A stretch of DNA of 36,094 bases from Kiritimatiellia bacterium (lineage in GTDB: Bacteria; Verrucomicrobiota; Kiritimatiellia; RFP12; UBA1067). Location of the stretch: positions 1 to 36,094 of the forward strand of contig JAKSOY010000016.1 in the NCBI GenBank assembly GCA_024405255.1. Direction: 5' to 3'. Positions 24,624 to 33,367 of this stretch are shown here, one piece after another (within the stretch, counting starts at the first letter, position 1; each line of letters begins with the position of its first letter). The notes below the pieces were generated by a model. That model was given only the letters and a program-made list of their open reading frames with translations. It did not search any database and was not told the origin of the DNA. A program made the translations under genes and the position numbers.

Positions 24624-25489
24624 ACTATCTCCTCCATATCGCGATCATGCTTGGCATCTACGGGATGTTGGCACTTGCCACCAATCTACTGATCGGTTTT
24701 GGTGGGCTTTTGACGATGGCGCAAGCGGCGTTCTACGGGCTTGGGGCGTATGCCTACGCCTTGCTGACGACTAAGTTGGGGTTGCCGTTTGTTGTGACGT
24801 TGCCTGCGGCCATCGCGATCTGTGCGTTCGTGGGGTGGTTGTTTGGCCTCATCGCGCTTCGGTTCCGCAACGAGGCGTTCGTATTGGCGACGATCGGTTT
24901 CCAGATGATTGTCTACGTGGTGCTGTACAATTGGACGGACTTGACGCGCGGGCCGTATGGCATTTCCGGCATTCCGCGCCCCGCGTTCTTCGGTTTTGGC
25001 ATTGAGTCTGTTTCGGCATACTTCGTGTTCACGCTCGGACTCTTCGCGTTGGTGTTCGGCTTCATGCATCTCGTTTGCCGGAGCCCGTTTGCGCTTTCGC
25101 TGAAGGCGCTCAGAGACGACGAGGCCGCTGCGCAGACGCTGGGGATTTGTCCCAAGGCGCAGTACACGCGGGCAATGGTGATCTCCGCTGCGGTGGCGGC
25201 CGTGCCGGGCGTCGTGTTCGCGAGCTACATCACCTACATCGATCCGACGAGTTTTACGCTTTCGGAATCCATTTTCGTCGCTTGTATCCTCCTGGTTGGG
25301 GGATCGGGCAACTTGAAAGGCCCGATGACAGGCGTCCTGTTTATGATTCTTCTACCGGAGGTCCTGCGTTTCGTGGGGCTGCCGGATGCTGTTGCGGCGA
25401 ATCTCCGTGAGATCATCTACGGTGTGCTGTTGATCGTGATCGTCTATATGAAACCCAAAGGACTGGCAGGTGCGTATGCAATCAAATAG
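24620..25489 (+). CDS. livM: Branched-chain amino acid/amide ABC transporter permease, LivM type
   Basis: A 289-aa permease. The GTG at 24620 overlaps the livH stop and has GGAGG just upstream; the longer open frame from 24452 lies inside livH and is ignored. LivM marks include NLLIGFGGLLTMAQAAFYGLGAYAYALL, LRDDEAAAQTLGI (the loop contacting the ATPase), YITYIDPTSFTLSESI and VGGSGNLKGPMTGVLF. It ends with LLIVIVYMKPKGL. It would form the membrane channel with LivH. Confidence 0.92.
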   Translation: MNYLLHIAIMLGIYGMLALATNLLIGFGGLLTMAQAAFYGLGAYAYALLTTKLGLPFVVTLPAAIAICAFVGWLFGLIALRFRNEAFVLATIGFQMIVYVVLYNWTDLTRGPYGISGIPRPAFFGFGIESVSAYFVFTLGLFALVFGFMHLVCRSPFALSLKALRDDEAAAQTLGICPKAQYTRAMVISAAVAAVPGVVFASYITYIDPTSFTLSESIFVACILLVGGSGNLKGPMTGVLFMILLPEVLRFVGLPDAVAANLREIIYGVLLIVIVYMKPKGLAGAYAIK

Positions 25490-26282
25490 CGATCCGCGCA
25501 TCATCGAGCCCGTCGAACTGCGGGTGGAGAATGTCTCCAAGAGTTTTGGTTCGTTTCGTGCTTTGCAAAACGTGAATGTCACGGTGTCCGTTGGCAAGGT
25601 GACGGCGCTCGTCGGCCCGAACGGTGCGGGCAAGACGACGCTTTTCCATGTCATCGGCGGAAACCTCGCGCCGGATGCCGGGCGGATCCTCCTCAACGAC
25701 ACCGACGTCACAGGCCTTCCGCCCTACAAGATCGCCCGCCAGCACGTCGGGCGGCTCTTCCAGGATGTGCGGGTGTTTCCGGCTTTGTCCGTCATCGAGA
25801 ATGTCCAGGTCTCGTTCCTGCACCGGAGCGACTACAAACTTCTGACGACGCTCGCCTGGTGGCGGCGTGAGGCGCGCGAGGCCGACCGCCGCGAACGGGC
25901 GATGAAGTGGCTAGAATTCGTAGGGTTGGCGGACGCCGCCGAGCAACAGGCCGGGACGCTCTCCTTCGGGCAGCAGAAGCTCCTTGCGCTAGCGCGGCTT
26001 GCGGCCCTGCGCCCCGCGCTCCTTCTCTTGGACGAACCGACGGCGGCGCTTTCGCCCGCGATGGTGGAGAAGATGGTCGGGCTCGTGAAGCAGCTCGTCG
26101 CCGAACAGAAGATGACGGTCGCGCTCATCGAGCACAACATGGGCGTTGTCCGCAAGCTTGCGGATTATATCTACTTCCTGCACGAGGGCACCGTCTACAC
26201 GCACGGCACGCAGCAGGATGTCCTTGACAATCCCGAGGTCCGCGACCTCTACACCGGCAATTCAGGAGGCGCGACGCTATGA
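25476..26282 (+). CDS. livG: ABC transporter ATPase, LivG type
   Basis: About 268 aa, cytoplasmic. Walker A is GPNGAGKTT, the Q-loop region is LFQDVRVFPALSVIENV, the signature is LSFGQQKLLALARL, Walker B is LLLLDEPTAAL, and the switch His is in ALIEHNMGVV. The long insertion after the Q-loop and the C-terminal DVLDNPEVRDLYTG are typical of LivG. The ATG at 25476 overlaps the end of livM; a GTG at 25470 is also possible. The next gene starts in its stop codon. Confidence 0.92.
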   Translation: MQSNSDPRIIEPVELRVENVSKSFGSFRALQNVNVTVSVGKVTALVGPNGAGKTTLFHVIGGNLAPDAGRILLNDTDVTGLPPYKIARQHVGRLFQDVRVFPALSVIENVQVSFLHRSDYKLLTTLAWWRREAREADRRERAMKWLEFVGLADAAEQQAGTLSFGQQKLLALARLAALRPALLLLDEPTAALSPAMVEKMVGLVKQLVAEQKMTVALIEHNMGVVRKLADYIYFLHEGTVYTHGTQQDVLDNPEVRDLYTGNSGGATL

Positions 26283-26719
26283 GGACAAGTATTGCTGAGA
26301 ATGATCTCCTTGGCTTGCGCGAGGCGGTGAAGGCGATTAAGAACTTCTATGAGGAGTGGACTGCTGATGCAAATCGCCAGTTGACGACTGACGATTTGAA
26401 GAAAAGCGTTTCAGACGACAGTGTGCCGGCAATTCGCCAGTTGACAACTGGCGAATTGGGCGACAGTGACATTGCTGCGTTTTTCAGTGTTGGTTTTACG
26501 CAGCACATGGAGATCATTTTCAAGTGCCAGTCTGTTGCCGAGCGGCTGTTTTACATTCGCTATTCGATGCCGTTGGGCGTCGCCACCTATCGTACTTCTC
26601 AAGACGTTCCGCCGGCCTACAAGGCGCTCCGTCCGTTGTTGGAAGGTTCGCAAAAACTGCTTCAGTCATTGACGATGCCGACGAAGAAGCCACGGCTGAA
26701 AATGGGGAGGCTTTCATGA
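26279..26719 (+). CDS. Unknown 146-aa protein inside the liv operon
   Basis: No family recognised. The ATG overlaps the livG stop, and its own stop overlaps the livF start (ATGA at both ends), so it is translated as part of the operon. It is soluble and mixed in charge, with helix-forming stretches (NDLLGLREAVKAIKNFYEEW; AAFFSVGFTQHMEIIFK; PPAYKALRPLLEGSQKLLQS). A 20-residue-spaced repeat of RQLTT(D/G)(D/E)L is encoded by two palindromes (26371-26397 and 26431-26457), which look inserted in frame. It may be a small accessory or regulatory subunit of the transporter; this is inferred from position only. Confidence 0.65.
   Translation: MRTSIAENDLLGLREAVKAIKNFYEEWTADANRQLTTDDLKKSVSDDSVPAIRQLTTGELGDSDIAAFFSVGFTQHMEIIFKCQSVAERLFYIRYSMPLGVATYRTSQDVPPAYKALRPLLEGSQKLLQSLTMPTKKPRLKMGRLS
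26371..26457 (+). repeat. Two in-gene palindromic repeats
   Basis: Each copy is 27 bases: 26371-26397 (imperfect) and 26431-26457 (perfect, arms AATTCGCCAGTT and AACTGGCGAATT around GAC). They are 60 bases apart, therefore in the same reading frame, and both encode RQLTT. They resemble protein-tolerated palindromic elements such as those known from Rickettsia. Confidence 0.75.
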
Positions 26720-27387
26720 GCGAACTCCTTTCCATCGAACATCTATCCTGCGGCTACGGCGACCGGCCCGTTCTCAACGACGTGAATCTTACGGTCAAGG
26801 AAGGGGAGACCGTGCTTATAGCGGGGCCAAACGGCTGCGGCAAGTCGACGCTCCTCAAGGCCATCATCGGCATGCTCCCGCTCACCGGCGGTGACATCCA
26901 ATTTCAAGACCGTTCGATCACCTCGCTCTCCACCGAGCAGCGGGTTCTCTCCGGCATCGGTTACCTCCGGCAGTCCAACAACATTTTCCCAAGTCAGACG
27001 GTCGCCGAGAATCTAATGCTCGCAGGCATGACCCTGCCGAAGCCGGTCTTCGACTCCGCGCGAGCCGAGATGTTGGATCTCTTCGACTTCCTCAAGCCGA
27101 AACTCAACCAAAGGGCCGGCACCCTCTCCGGCGGCCAGCGCCAAGCCCTCGCCCTCGCAATGGTAATTATGTGTCCGCAGCAACTCTACCTCCTTGACGA
27201 GCCGTCAGCCGGCTTATCGCCTAAGTCCGCACAGGACATCATCGAGCGCGTTCGCCGCTTTGCGAAAGAGGATGCAAAGCGCGCAATCGTAATGGTCGAG
27301 CATCGGCTTGATCTGCTCTTGTGGATCGACCGCGCCGTGTTCCTGTCGCAGGGGCTGGTTCAGACTGAGCCGTCTGATTCCCGCTAG
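26716..27387 (+). CDS. livF: ABC transporter ATPase, LivF type
   Basis: A 223-aa protein. ATG 26716 follows GGGGAGG (26704-26710) and overlaps the stop of the 146-aa gene. Walker A is GPNGCGKST, the signature LSGGQRQALALAM, Walker B LYLLDEPSAGLSP, and the switch His is in MVEHRLD. LivF-type features are SIEHLSCGYGDRPVLNDVNL and the short Q-loop region GYLRQSNNIFPSQTVAENL. It is the second ATPase of the transporter and the last gene of the GC-rich part; composition changes right after it. Confidence 0.92.
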   Translation: MSELLSIEHLSCGYGDRPVLNDVNLTVKEGETVLIAGPNGCGKSTLLKAIIGMLPLTGGDIQFQDRSITSLSTEQRVLSGIGYLRQSNNIFPSQTVAENLMLAGMTLPKPVFDSARAEMLDLFDFLKPKLNQRAGTLSGGQRQALALAMVIMCPQQLYLLDEPSAGLSPKSAQDIIERVRRFAKEDAKRAIVMVEHRLDLLLWIDRAVFLSQGLVQTEPSDSR

Positions 27388-27455
27388 TTTCTTGATCCAA
27401 ACTGGCTCTAAAAACTATTTCGAGTAAACTTAATCTAAAGAAAGGAAAATAAAAC

Positions 27456-28538
27456 ATGAAGAAGAATAAGTTGCTGGTTGCGATTGGAGCAGTCGTGCTG
27501 GTTGGCATCGTATCGTTACTGATATACAGGGCGCAGAATGAAACTGTGTCTGGTGACAAGATCCGTATCGGTGCAATTCTCCCTTTGACAGGTAATTCAG
27601 CATCGACAGGGCAGGGCGTTCGTGACGCTCTTCAGTTGGCCATCAAGGATATTAATGCAGAGAATAGTCCTTATGAATACTACTTGGTGGCTCAGGATTC
27701 AAAGGAAGACGTGAAAACCGCTAGTTTTGCAATGCGACATATAATGTTGACAGGTAAGCCGCAACTGATCTATGCTGCCATAAGCGCAATTGCTTTGCAA
27801 GTACAAAAGGAAACCGAACCAAATGGTGTCGTTTTGTTTGCACCCGTTGGAGCGGAGAATTTGATTACGAGGGATACTAAATATTCGTATCGACTATTTC
27901 CTTCTCCTAGTCGCATAGGCGAAATGGTTGTTAAAAATGCTAAAGAAAAACTAGGTTTTCGCTCGATAAACATTGTTTATCCGAATAATGAGTTCGGGAA
28001 AAGCTATTCGGGCGGAGTTAATGAAGCGATAAAATTGCAAGGAATAAATGTTGGCTTAACGATAGAATATAGTAGCAACAGATCTGAATATATTAACATT
28101 TTCTCTAAACTTAAAAATGATTCTTCAGATGGAATATATCTAATTGGGTATGGGACGGAGCTTTCAAGTCTGATACGGAAAATCCGTGAAATTGGATATG
28201 CTAAGCCGATTATTTGCGATATGAACTTAACCCTGTCAATAGCAAAGCAATGCGGTGAAGCTATTGATAATGTGTATCGATTGGACTTCAAGGGGCAAGG
28301 AGATAGATTTCAAAAGTTTCAGAAAGATTATGCCGACAACTTTCGTAGGATGCCAGATACGATGGCGATGATTCATTATGAAAGTATGTTTCTATTCCAT
28401 AAATTGAAAGCGTTAAATCCAGATGGTGATTTTATGGATGTTAAGAAATTTTCCTATGATAGCATGTTGGGTCAGGTGACCATAAGAAATTATGAAATTC
28501 TTTTTCCGATGGAGTTGAAGAAAGCAAATGAAGAATAA
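27456..28538 (+). CDS. Membrane-anchored LivJ/K-like substrate-binding protein (Peripla_BP_6)
   Basis: A 360-aa protein with an N-terminal helix (LLVAIGAVVLVGIVSLLIY) and no lipobox Cys, so it is either anchored or cleaved. The binding fold starts with DKIRIGAILPLTGNSASTGQGVRDALQLA and continues with PVGAENLITRDTKYSYRLFPS, INIVYPNNEFGKSYSGG and DGIYLIGYGTELSSLIRKIR, as in amide/branched-chain amino acid receptors. The ribosome site is AAAGGAAAA. The gene is AT-richer than livH-livF. It overlaps the next gene by 11 bases, which ties the receptor to the signalling protein as well as to the transporter. Confidence 0.85.
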   Translation: MKKNKLLVAIGAVVLVGIVSLLIYRAQNETVSGDKIRIGAILPLTGNSASTGQGVRDALQLAIKDINAENSPYEYYLVAQDSKEDVKTASFAMRHIMLTGKPQLIYAAISAIALQVQKETEPNGVVLFAPVGAENLITRDTKYSYRLFPSPSRIGEMVVKNAKEKLGFRSINIVYPNNEFGKSYSGGVNEAIKLQGINVGLTIEYSSNRSEYINIFSKLKNDSSDGIYLIGYGTELSSLIRKIREIGYAKPIICDMNLTLSIAKQCGEAIDNVYRLDFKGQGDRFQKFQKDYADNFRRMPDTMAMIHYESMFLFHKLKALNPDGDFMDVKKFSYDSMLGQVTIRNYEILFPMELKKANEE

Positions 28539-31500
28539 TAATTTACGGTTGTTCTCCTTTTCTGAATCTGATAGGGATTTTTTCGCTAAGATTACATCTG
28601 AGATTGTAGGTTATTTCTTATATCTTGATGTCGGTTCATCTTCTTTGAATCATGACGTAATTGGTTCCCTGCAAGGATTATGTCAAGCTAAAATAGATGA
28701 ACTATCTGAAGCCATTAATCAAAATGGATTACTTATCGCAAATGAAATGTCAGAGCGTGGTGTTCATTTTTTTCATACGTCATTCAGTTTTGGGGCGGAG
28801 TGTATTAACGATGGACCGTTAAGGCGACTGAAGTCTTCTGTTGTGGATGGTATGTATGAGGGACACGAGGAACTTACGGATGGAGATGACAATAAAAAAG
28901 ATAAGTTTAGATATACATTATCTTTGTATGAGGAATTGGTTGAATGCATAAACACCTCTCCAGTTGTTGAAAAAAATAAATATACTGGTGGGGACATTGT
29001 GCATGTTACGATATTCGTTCCTCCCAATGTTCCCGGTGAAAAACAGGCAGATTCATGTGTGATCTTTTCAAAGAAAGAGCTACTCTGTGATGATATAGAA
29101 TTGATTTGGCTTTTCTTCTTGAAAAGAATGGATCAAATCAAAAATAAGGCAATACAGTTTATGGCGTGCAAAATCGCTATAGGATCCATCATGTCGCGCA
29201 ATGGGTCGCATAATATCGGGAGCCATGTTTTGTCGGCATTATCATACAATGTCGGGACGATGCCGGATGATCGGATACTGTATCAGTACATTCAACATCG
29301 GATGGATTATGTCGCATCGGCGACGACAGAATTCCCAAGTTGGTCTGTGGCGACTCCATTTGTTGCGAATGTTATGAGGACATTTTATTTGCAACGCCAT
29401 TTGCTTGATCATATTGCAGGTGGCGAAGGTCTGCAAGCTTACAAATATCAGGGACATGAAAGTGATGCCAATGTTGCGCAGACGGGTTGTATAAAAATTG
29501 TGGTGCGGAAGATATGTGATGGGGAGCGTCATGATTCAGGATGGTCGCCCGTGAGAATTGGCACGGAGATGCGGTCTGTGCGTGAGTTCTTTGTTGAAAA
29601 AAATGATGTTAAAGAGGATGTCAGTTTGGCAATTCCAGGTGGAGTGTTGGGACAGCATGCGTTCTACAATATTGTTGAAAACATCACTAGGAATGCGGCG
29701 AAGCATTCATGGATGGGCAATTCAGGGAAAACGGGTAATCTTGAAATCTATGTGGATTTCAAGGAAGATGCGGATGTCGTTCAGTTCACGGTTGGAGATG
29801 GGGTGACGAAATTGTTCGTGCAGCCAATTTGGGAGGGATTCTTTAAATCCGCTAAACGATATCTTTCTGATGATGATGTTGTGTCGTATTGGCATGAGTT
29901 TGCTTTGGAATCTGGGAGAGACGCGAAAGAGTGCATGAATGAAGCAAGGACGGCGCTTCTGGGGGGGCAAAAACAGAGTGAATGCAAGGAATGTGGGCTT
30001 GAACATTTGAAGCTGACATTCGCACATGAGCTAGCCCGTGAAGGAGACGATTCGGGAGTTCGCGCTCTCGGTGACTTTCTCGATGATAAAAGGGGGGTGC
30101 GGTTGGAAGAACTTCCGGCATGTTATCGTGTTCTCTATGCATATCTTCTTCACGAATGGGAAAAATTAAAAGAAGATAGTTCAGTTCTTGAGTCCTTGTG
30201 TGGGGTGCGTCCTAATGATGTTGGTAAGTTGGGGAATCGATTGCCTCTGCCGTTACATCATCGCCAAGAACTAGAGTTGGCCAAGCCTTTTATTGATTTG
30301 GAGAGTAGACGTTTGCGACAGTCTTCGTGGGGATTGGCAGAGATGAAAATTTCGGCTGGGTATTTGCGACGGGTGAGTGTTTCGGTAGTCGGGGGACTCT
30401 GTCGTATGGAGAAAAAAGAACGACCGTTGATAGTTCCAATTGGGATTCCGACAAGTGTTTTAGTACGGAGCACAAACGGGGGGGGGGTGGATCCACAGAA
30501 TCTTCATCTCGCCTATAGGTTTTGGATTAACAAGCCTCAGAAGATGTTTATTGTTGTCGATGACGAAAAAGAGACTTATTGGAATTGTGTTCGGGGTGAG
30601 GGCGTCGCCGTAGCCAAGCATAGTACAGTTATTGACCAACCGAGATTGATGGCAGACTATGCCCTCGTTTTAGTTGATATGAATGACCCCAAGACCATGG
30701 ATCGCAACTTGTTGCCCATTAGGGCCGTGTTTTTGGTGGATGGTACGGGTTCGGAGAAGGAGCAGCCGGATGAGCCACAGATCATGCGAGATGAAATCAA
30801 ATCCTTGATGGACAGAGGGGATAAATGTGACATCCGTAAGAAATTGATTTCCAAGGCGTGTGCATCTTGGCTTGCGTTTTTGGGAAGGTGCCGTGGTGAA
30901 GAACGACGCAATGGTGGTTATACGGTTAAGCTGAACACCTACCTTGTATCTGGGCAGGGAAAAGGATTGGTCAGCGATCAGGATGTTTATCGCGTACTTT
31001 TTTGCGAATGTTTTCATTCTGTGGTCACATCCTTGATTGACGACCCGACGCTTAAGGACGAGGAACGTATGGGGATGTTTTTAATCTCATTGTGCCCAAT
31101 TAAGCGGAGCAATGATGATCTATTTTGCGATATCTCGGAGGAAGTCGCGGAGGGGCATGAGTATAAGCTCGGCGAGTTGGTTAGGAAGATTGTGGAACGA
31201 GTGTTGAGCCTTGTTTTGGAGGCGCAGAGGGGAGCATCAGGTGACCAGGGCGAGAGTGATGAGCGTGTATTGGCACGGGCGTATGTTGGTTGCGTGGAAC
31301 GAGCATTGAAGGATTTCACGTTTCGTTTCCCGAATTTTATTGTCAACCATGACGTTCACTCAATGTTCAGTAGTTCCCAGGATGCCTTTGTTAATGGTGT
31401 TTTACAAGTGCTTAAAAAGATGGCAGAACAATCGGAAGATGAGTTGGTCGGTAGGATTGTTGTATCATTGAATTCAGCACGAATAACAAGTGATGTGTTT

Positions 31501-32274
31501 CTTAGGAAATATGAGGAAAGAATTGTCACCTTGCCGCAGGGACATGAGGGTTCGGATCCAACTGTTGCTAATGTTGTCGATTTTCCTGGAATTGGCGTGA
31601 AGATCGCCCGATCTTATTTTAGTTCTGAACCTTTCGACGTATCATATAATCGGCATGGTATCGATGACGCACGGCTTTATAGCGAACCGATTAGCGGGAC
31701 TCAGTCGTATTTTAATACGCTCGCTAACGTGAATGGAACGGATGAACTTTTTGCGATGCGCTTGGTGGAAAATGGATTGATACGTATTTTGATAATCGAT
31801 GAACGTGTTTGCAACTTTGTGCGACATCAGAATGTAATCGTAAAAAAAACCTATGAGTCAATGCATATTGCCGTTGTGAATACGTATGAGAACCCGATTG
31901 AAAACGCCAAGCTCAAACCTGAACGTCTGAAATTTGTTGCGCACAATGAACGGGATCAGTGCTATGATCTGTTGATTATCCATCAGGGGCTCATCGATAA
32001 GTGGTGGCCGCAGCATTCAAAAGAAGCGGTAGGTAGAGTGCTATCGGGTTTGCGTCAGTTGAAGAGTGTCGTGAGGAAAGAGACGCGAACGTTCGTTCGT
32101 TTTGTGGTCATCACGACTGGACGAGGACGACCGGATAATATTCCAAACAACGAGAAGGTTTTGCCGTTTTCCTTGATTGAGGCCTCGCTTTTTAGACGTT
32201 ATCCCGAAAAACTGACTTTATTGAATTCTGTTATGAACATTCTTCCGTACGAAAGGAGTAACGAAAATGGCTAA
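28528..32274 (+). CDS. Large GHKL-ATPase/histidine-kinase-like protein with receiver-like C-terminus
   Basis: A 1248-aa soluble protein; no signal peptide or membrane segment seen. An H-box-like segment SRNGSHNIGSHVL has His228 and His233. The N-box of a GHKL ATPase lies at 381-393 (NIVENITRNAAKH), followed by a VQFTVGDGV segment near 418-426, perhaps the ADP-binding Asp. The middle part is unrecognised and has KMFIVVDDEKETYW. The C-terminus (about 1088-1235) recalls a receiver fold: ILIIDER (Asp1091), then YDLLIIHQG with His1152 where a phospho-Asp would be expected, then FVVITTGRG. I infer a sensor-type signalling ATPase, not a standard kinase. G10 at 30478-30487 (codons about 651-654) could switch it by slippage. 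Confidence 0.75.
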   Translation: MKNNNLRLFSFSESDRDFFAKITSEIVGYFLYLDVGSSSLNHDVIGSLQGLCQAKIDELSEAINQNGLLIANEMSERGVHFFHTSFSFGAECINDGPLRRLKSSVVDGMYEGHEELTDGDDNKKDKFRYTLSLYEELVECINTSPVVEKNKYTGGDIVHVTIFVPPNVPGEKQADSCVIFSKKELLCDDIELIWLFFLKRMDQIKNKAIQFMACKIAIGSIMSRNGSHNIGSHVLSALSYNVGTMPDDRILYQYIQHRMDYVASATTEFPSWSVATPFVANVMRTFYLQRHLLDHIAGGEGLQAYKYQGHESDANVAQTGCIKIVVRKICDGERHDSGWSPVRIGTEMRSVREFFVEKNDVKEDVSLAIPGGVLGQHAFYNIVENITRNAAKHSWMGNSGKTGNLEIYVDFKEDADVVQFTVGDGVTKLFVQPIWEGFFKSAKRYLSDDDVVSYWHEFALESGRDAKECMNEARTALLGGQKQSECKECGLEHLKLTFAHELAREGDDSGVRALGDFLDDKRGVRLEELPACYRVLYAYLLHEWEKLKEDSSVLESLCGVRPNDVGKLGNRLPLPLHHRQELELAKPFIDLESRRLRQSSWGLAEMKISAGYLRRVSVSVVGGLCRMEKKERPLIVPIGIPTSVLVRSTNGGGVDPQNLHLAYRFWINKPQKMFIVVDDEKETYWNCVRGEGVAVAKHSTVIDQPRLMADYALVLVDMNDPKTMDRNLLPIRAVFLVDGTGSEKEQPDEPQIMRDEIKSLMDRGDKCDIRKKLISKACASWLAFLGRCRGEERRNGGYTVKLNTYLVSGQGKGLVSDQDVYRVLFCECFHSVVTSLIDDPTLKDEERMGMFLISLCPIKRSNDDLFCDISEEVAEGHEYKLGELVRKIVERVLSLVLEAQRGASGDQGESDERVLARAYVGCVERALKDFTFRFPNFIVNHDVHSMFSSSQDAFVNGVLQVLKKMAEQSEDELVGRIVVSLNSARITSDVFLRKYEERIVTLPQGHEGSDPTVANVVDFPGIGVKIARSYFSSEPFDVSYNRHGIDDARLYSEPISGTQSYFNTLANVNGTDELFAMRLVENGLIRILIIDERVCNFVRHQNVIVKKTYESMHIAVVNTYENPIENAKLKPERLKFVAHNERDQCYDLLIIHQGLIDKWWPQHSKEAVGRVLSGLRQLKSVVRKETRTFVRFVVITTGRGRPDNIPNNEKVLPFSLIEASLFRRYPEKLTLLNSVMNILPYERSNENG
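30478..30487 (+). repeat. G10 homopolymer in the GHKL-ATPase gene
   Basis: Ten consecutive G encode Gly-Gly-Gly in STNGGGVDP. A change by one base would shift the frame and remove about half of the protein, including the receiver-like domain. Confidence 0.85.
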
Positions 32275-33337
32275 TGTTTACTGTGTCTATGTGTGGAGTC
32301 TTGATGAGTTGAACAGGTTCGCGAGGTCTTGGGGGGGACAAGGCAAAATATTTCCTCTTGAGCAGGCGTTTAACCTTGGCAATGTTAAATTTCGGGCGTA
32401 CACGATCAATACGGAGTCTCCTAACATGAAGGCCATGGTTCTGTTACAGAGCGATGCGGATGTTCAGGCATTCTCGAACGTATTACGGAAGAATAATTAC
32501 CAAGTGGAAGAGGCTTATACGGGTTTCCGTACGCGCTTGAACGAAAAACTTCAAGCATGCTTTAATGTTCGTATCGACGGTGGCGATCAAGTGTATGCGT
32601 TTGTGCATTTCGGGGGTGAACAATTTGTGGCGATGAATGAAAAAATTCGCGATGTTGTGAATTGGGATGAGCGACCATTCTTTCAGTGCTTTGCAATTTC
32701 ACTTCATGGGGGAGTGAGAATCTCTGGCTTGGTTGATGAGAATAATGACCCGGCAATTCCATCCACCCTTGAAACCCTTGGGGGAACACTACGCGAACTC
32801 TATGAGCACTATTATGCGGATCGGAAGCCGCCTCAATTGCCCTCAGACGAAAGGGATGGGGGGGCGTCAGCGGTTCGACCTCCAGAAGAATGTTCTACTG
32901 GCGGAACGTGTGGGCAGCCGCCAACTTCTCAACCGCCTGAAGCTACGAGTGGAACGTCCAAGAGAGGAGGTGGTGGGTACGTAGGGGATAGGGGGGGGGG
33001 CACTTCCCAAGCCGATGGTAGTCGAATAATTTTCGAGAATTTCGCTCGATGGACATCGATTATTCTTGTTGTAATTGTCGCGCTGGAATTGATGGCGGGA
33101 TTTGTGATGACATGGATCCTGTGTTTCAAGAATGTATCGGTCATGGGGGAATTGTGCTTCATCATGATGGGCATGGGGTTTGTAGCTCTTACCATTTGTC
33201 TTTGGGGTGTATTGGGTCGTGTTGGTAATGAAAATCGCTGTTTGACAAGTCGTGTTTTGCGGGAATTTCAGAAACGAGTGAACGAATGTAATGATGAACA
33301 GTTGAAGAATTTGATGGTTGAGCTGCTCAAGAATTGA
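32267..33337 (+). CDS. Unknown membrane protein with two C-terminal helices
   Basis: A 356-aa protein with an excellent ribosome site (AAAGGAG at 32252-32258), overlapping the previous gene by 8 bases. I do not recognise the N-terminal domain (about 1-185; VYCVYVWSLDELNRFARSWG, YAFVHFGGEQFVAMNEKIRD, FFQCFAISLHGGVRISGLVD). A disordered Pro/Gly/Ser linker follows (about 185-250), ending in a G10 run at 32991-33000. Two membrane helices lie near 263-287 and 291-316, then a short charged tail. The domain order suggests a cytoplasmic sensor or adaptor tethered to the membrane. Confidence 0.7.
   Translation: MANVYCVYVWSLDELNRFARSWGGQGKIFPLEQAFNLGNVKFRAYTINTESPNMKAMVLLQSDADVQAFSNVLRKNNYQVEEAYTGFRTRLNEKLQACFNVRIDGGDQVYAFVHFGGEQFVAMNEKIRDVVNWDERPFFQCFAISLHGGVRISGLVDENNDPAIPSTLETLGGTLRELYEHYYADRKPPQLPSDERDGGASAVRPPEECSTGGTCGQPPTSQPPEATSGTSKRGGGGYVGDRGGGTSQADGSRIIFENFARWTSIILVVIVALELMAGFVMTWILCFKNVSVMGELCFIMMGMGFVALTICLWGVLGRVGNENRCLTSRVLREFQKRVNECNDEQLKNLMVELLKN
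32991..33000 (+). repeat. G10 homopolymer in the two-helix membrane protein gene
   Basis: Ten consecutive G encode Arg-Gly-Gly-Gly in GDRGGGTSQ just before the membrane helices. A one-base change would detach the N-terminal domain from the membrane. Confidence 0.85.
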
Positions 33338-33367
33338 GAGGGCGTTTGGGAATTTGAGGATTGATGG

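Noticed and set aside
27388..27455. Separate promoter before the binding-protein gene (TTGATC...TATTTC)
   Set aside because: The hexamers are weak and alternatives fit equally well; the gap could also be transcribed through from the liv genes.
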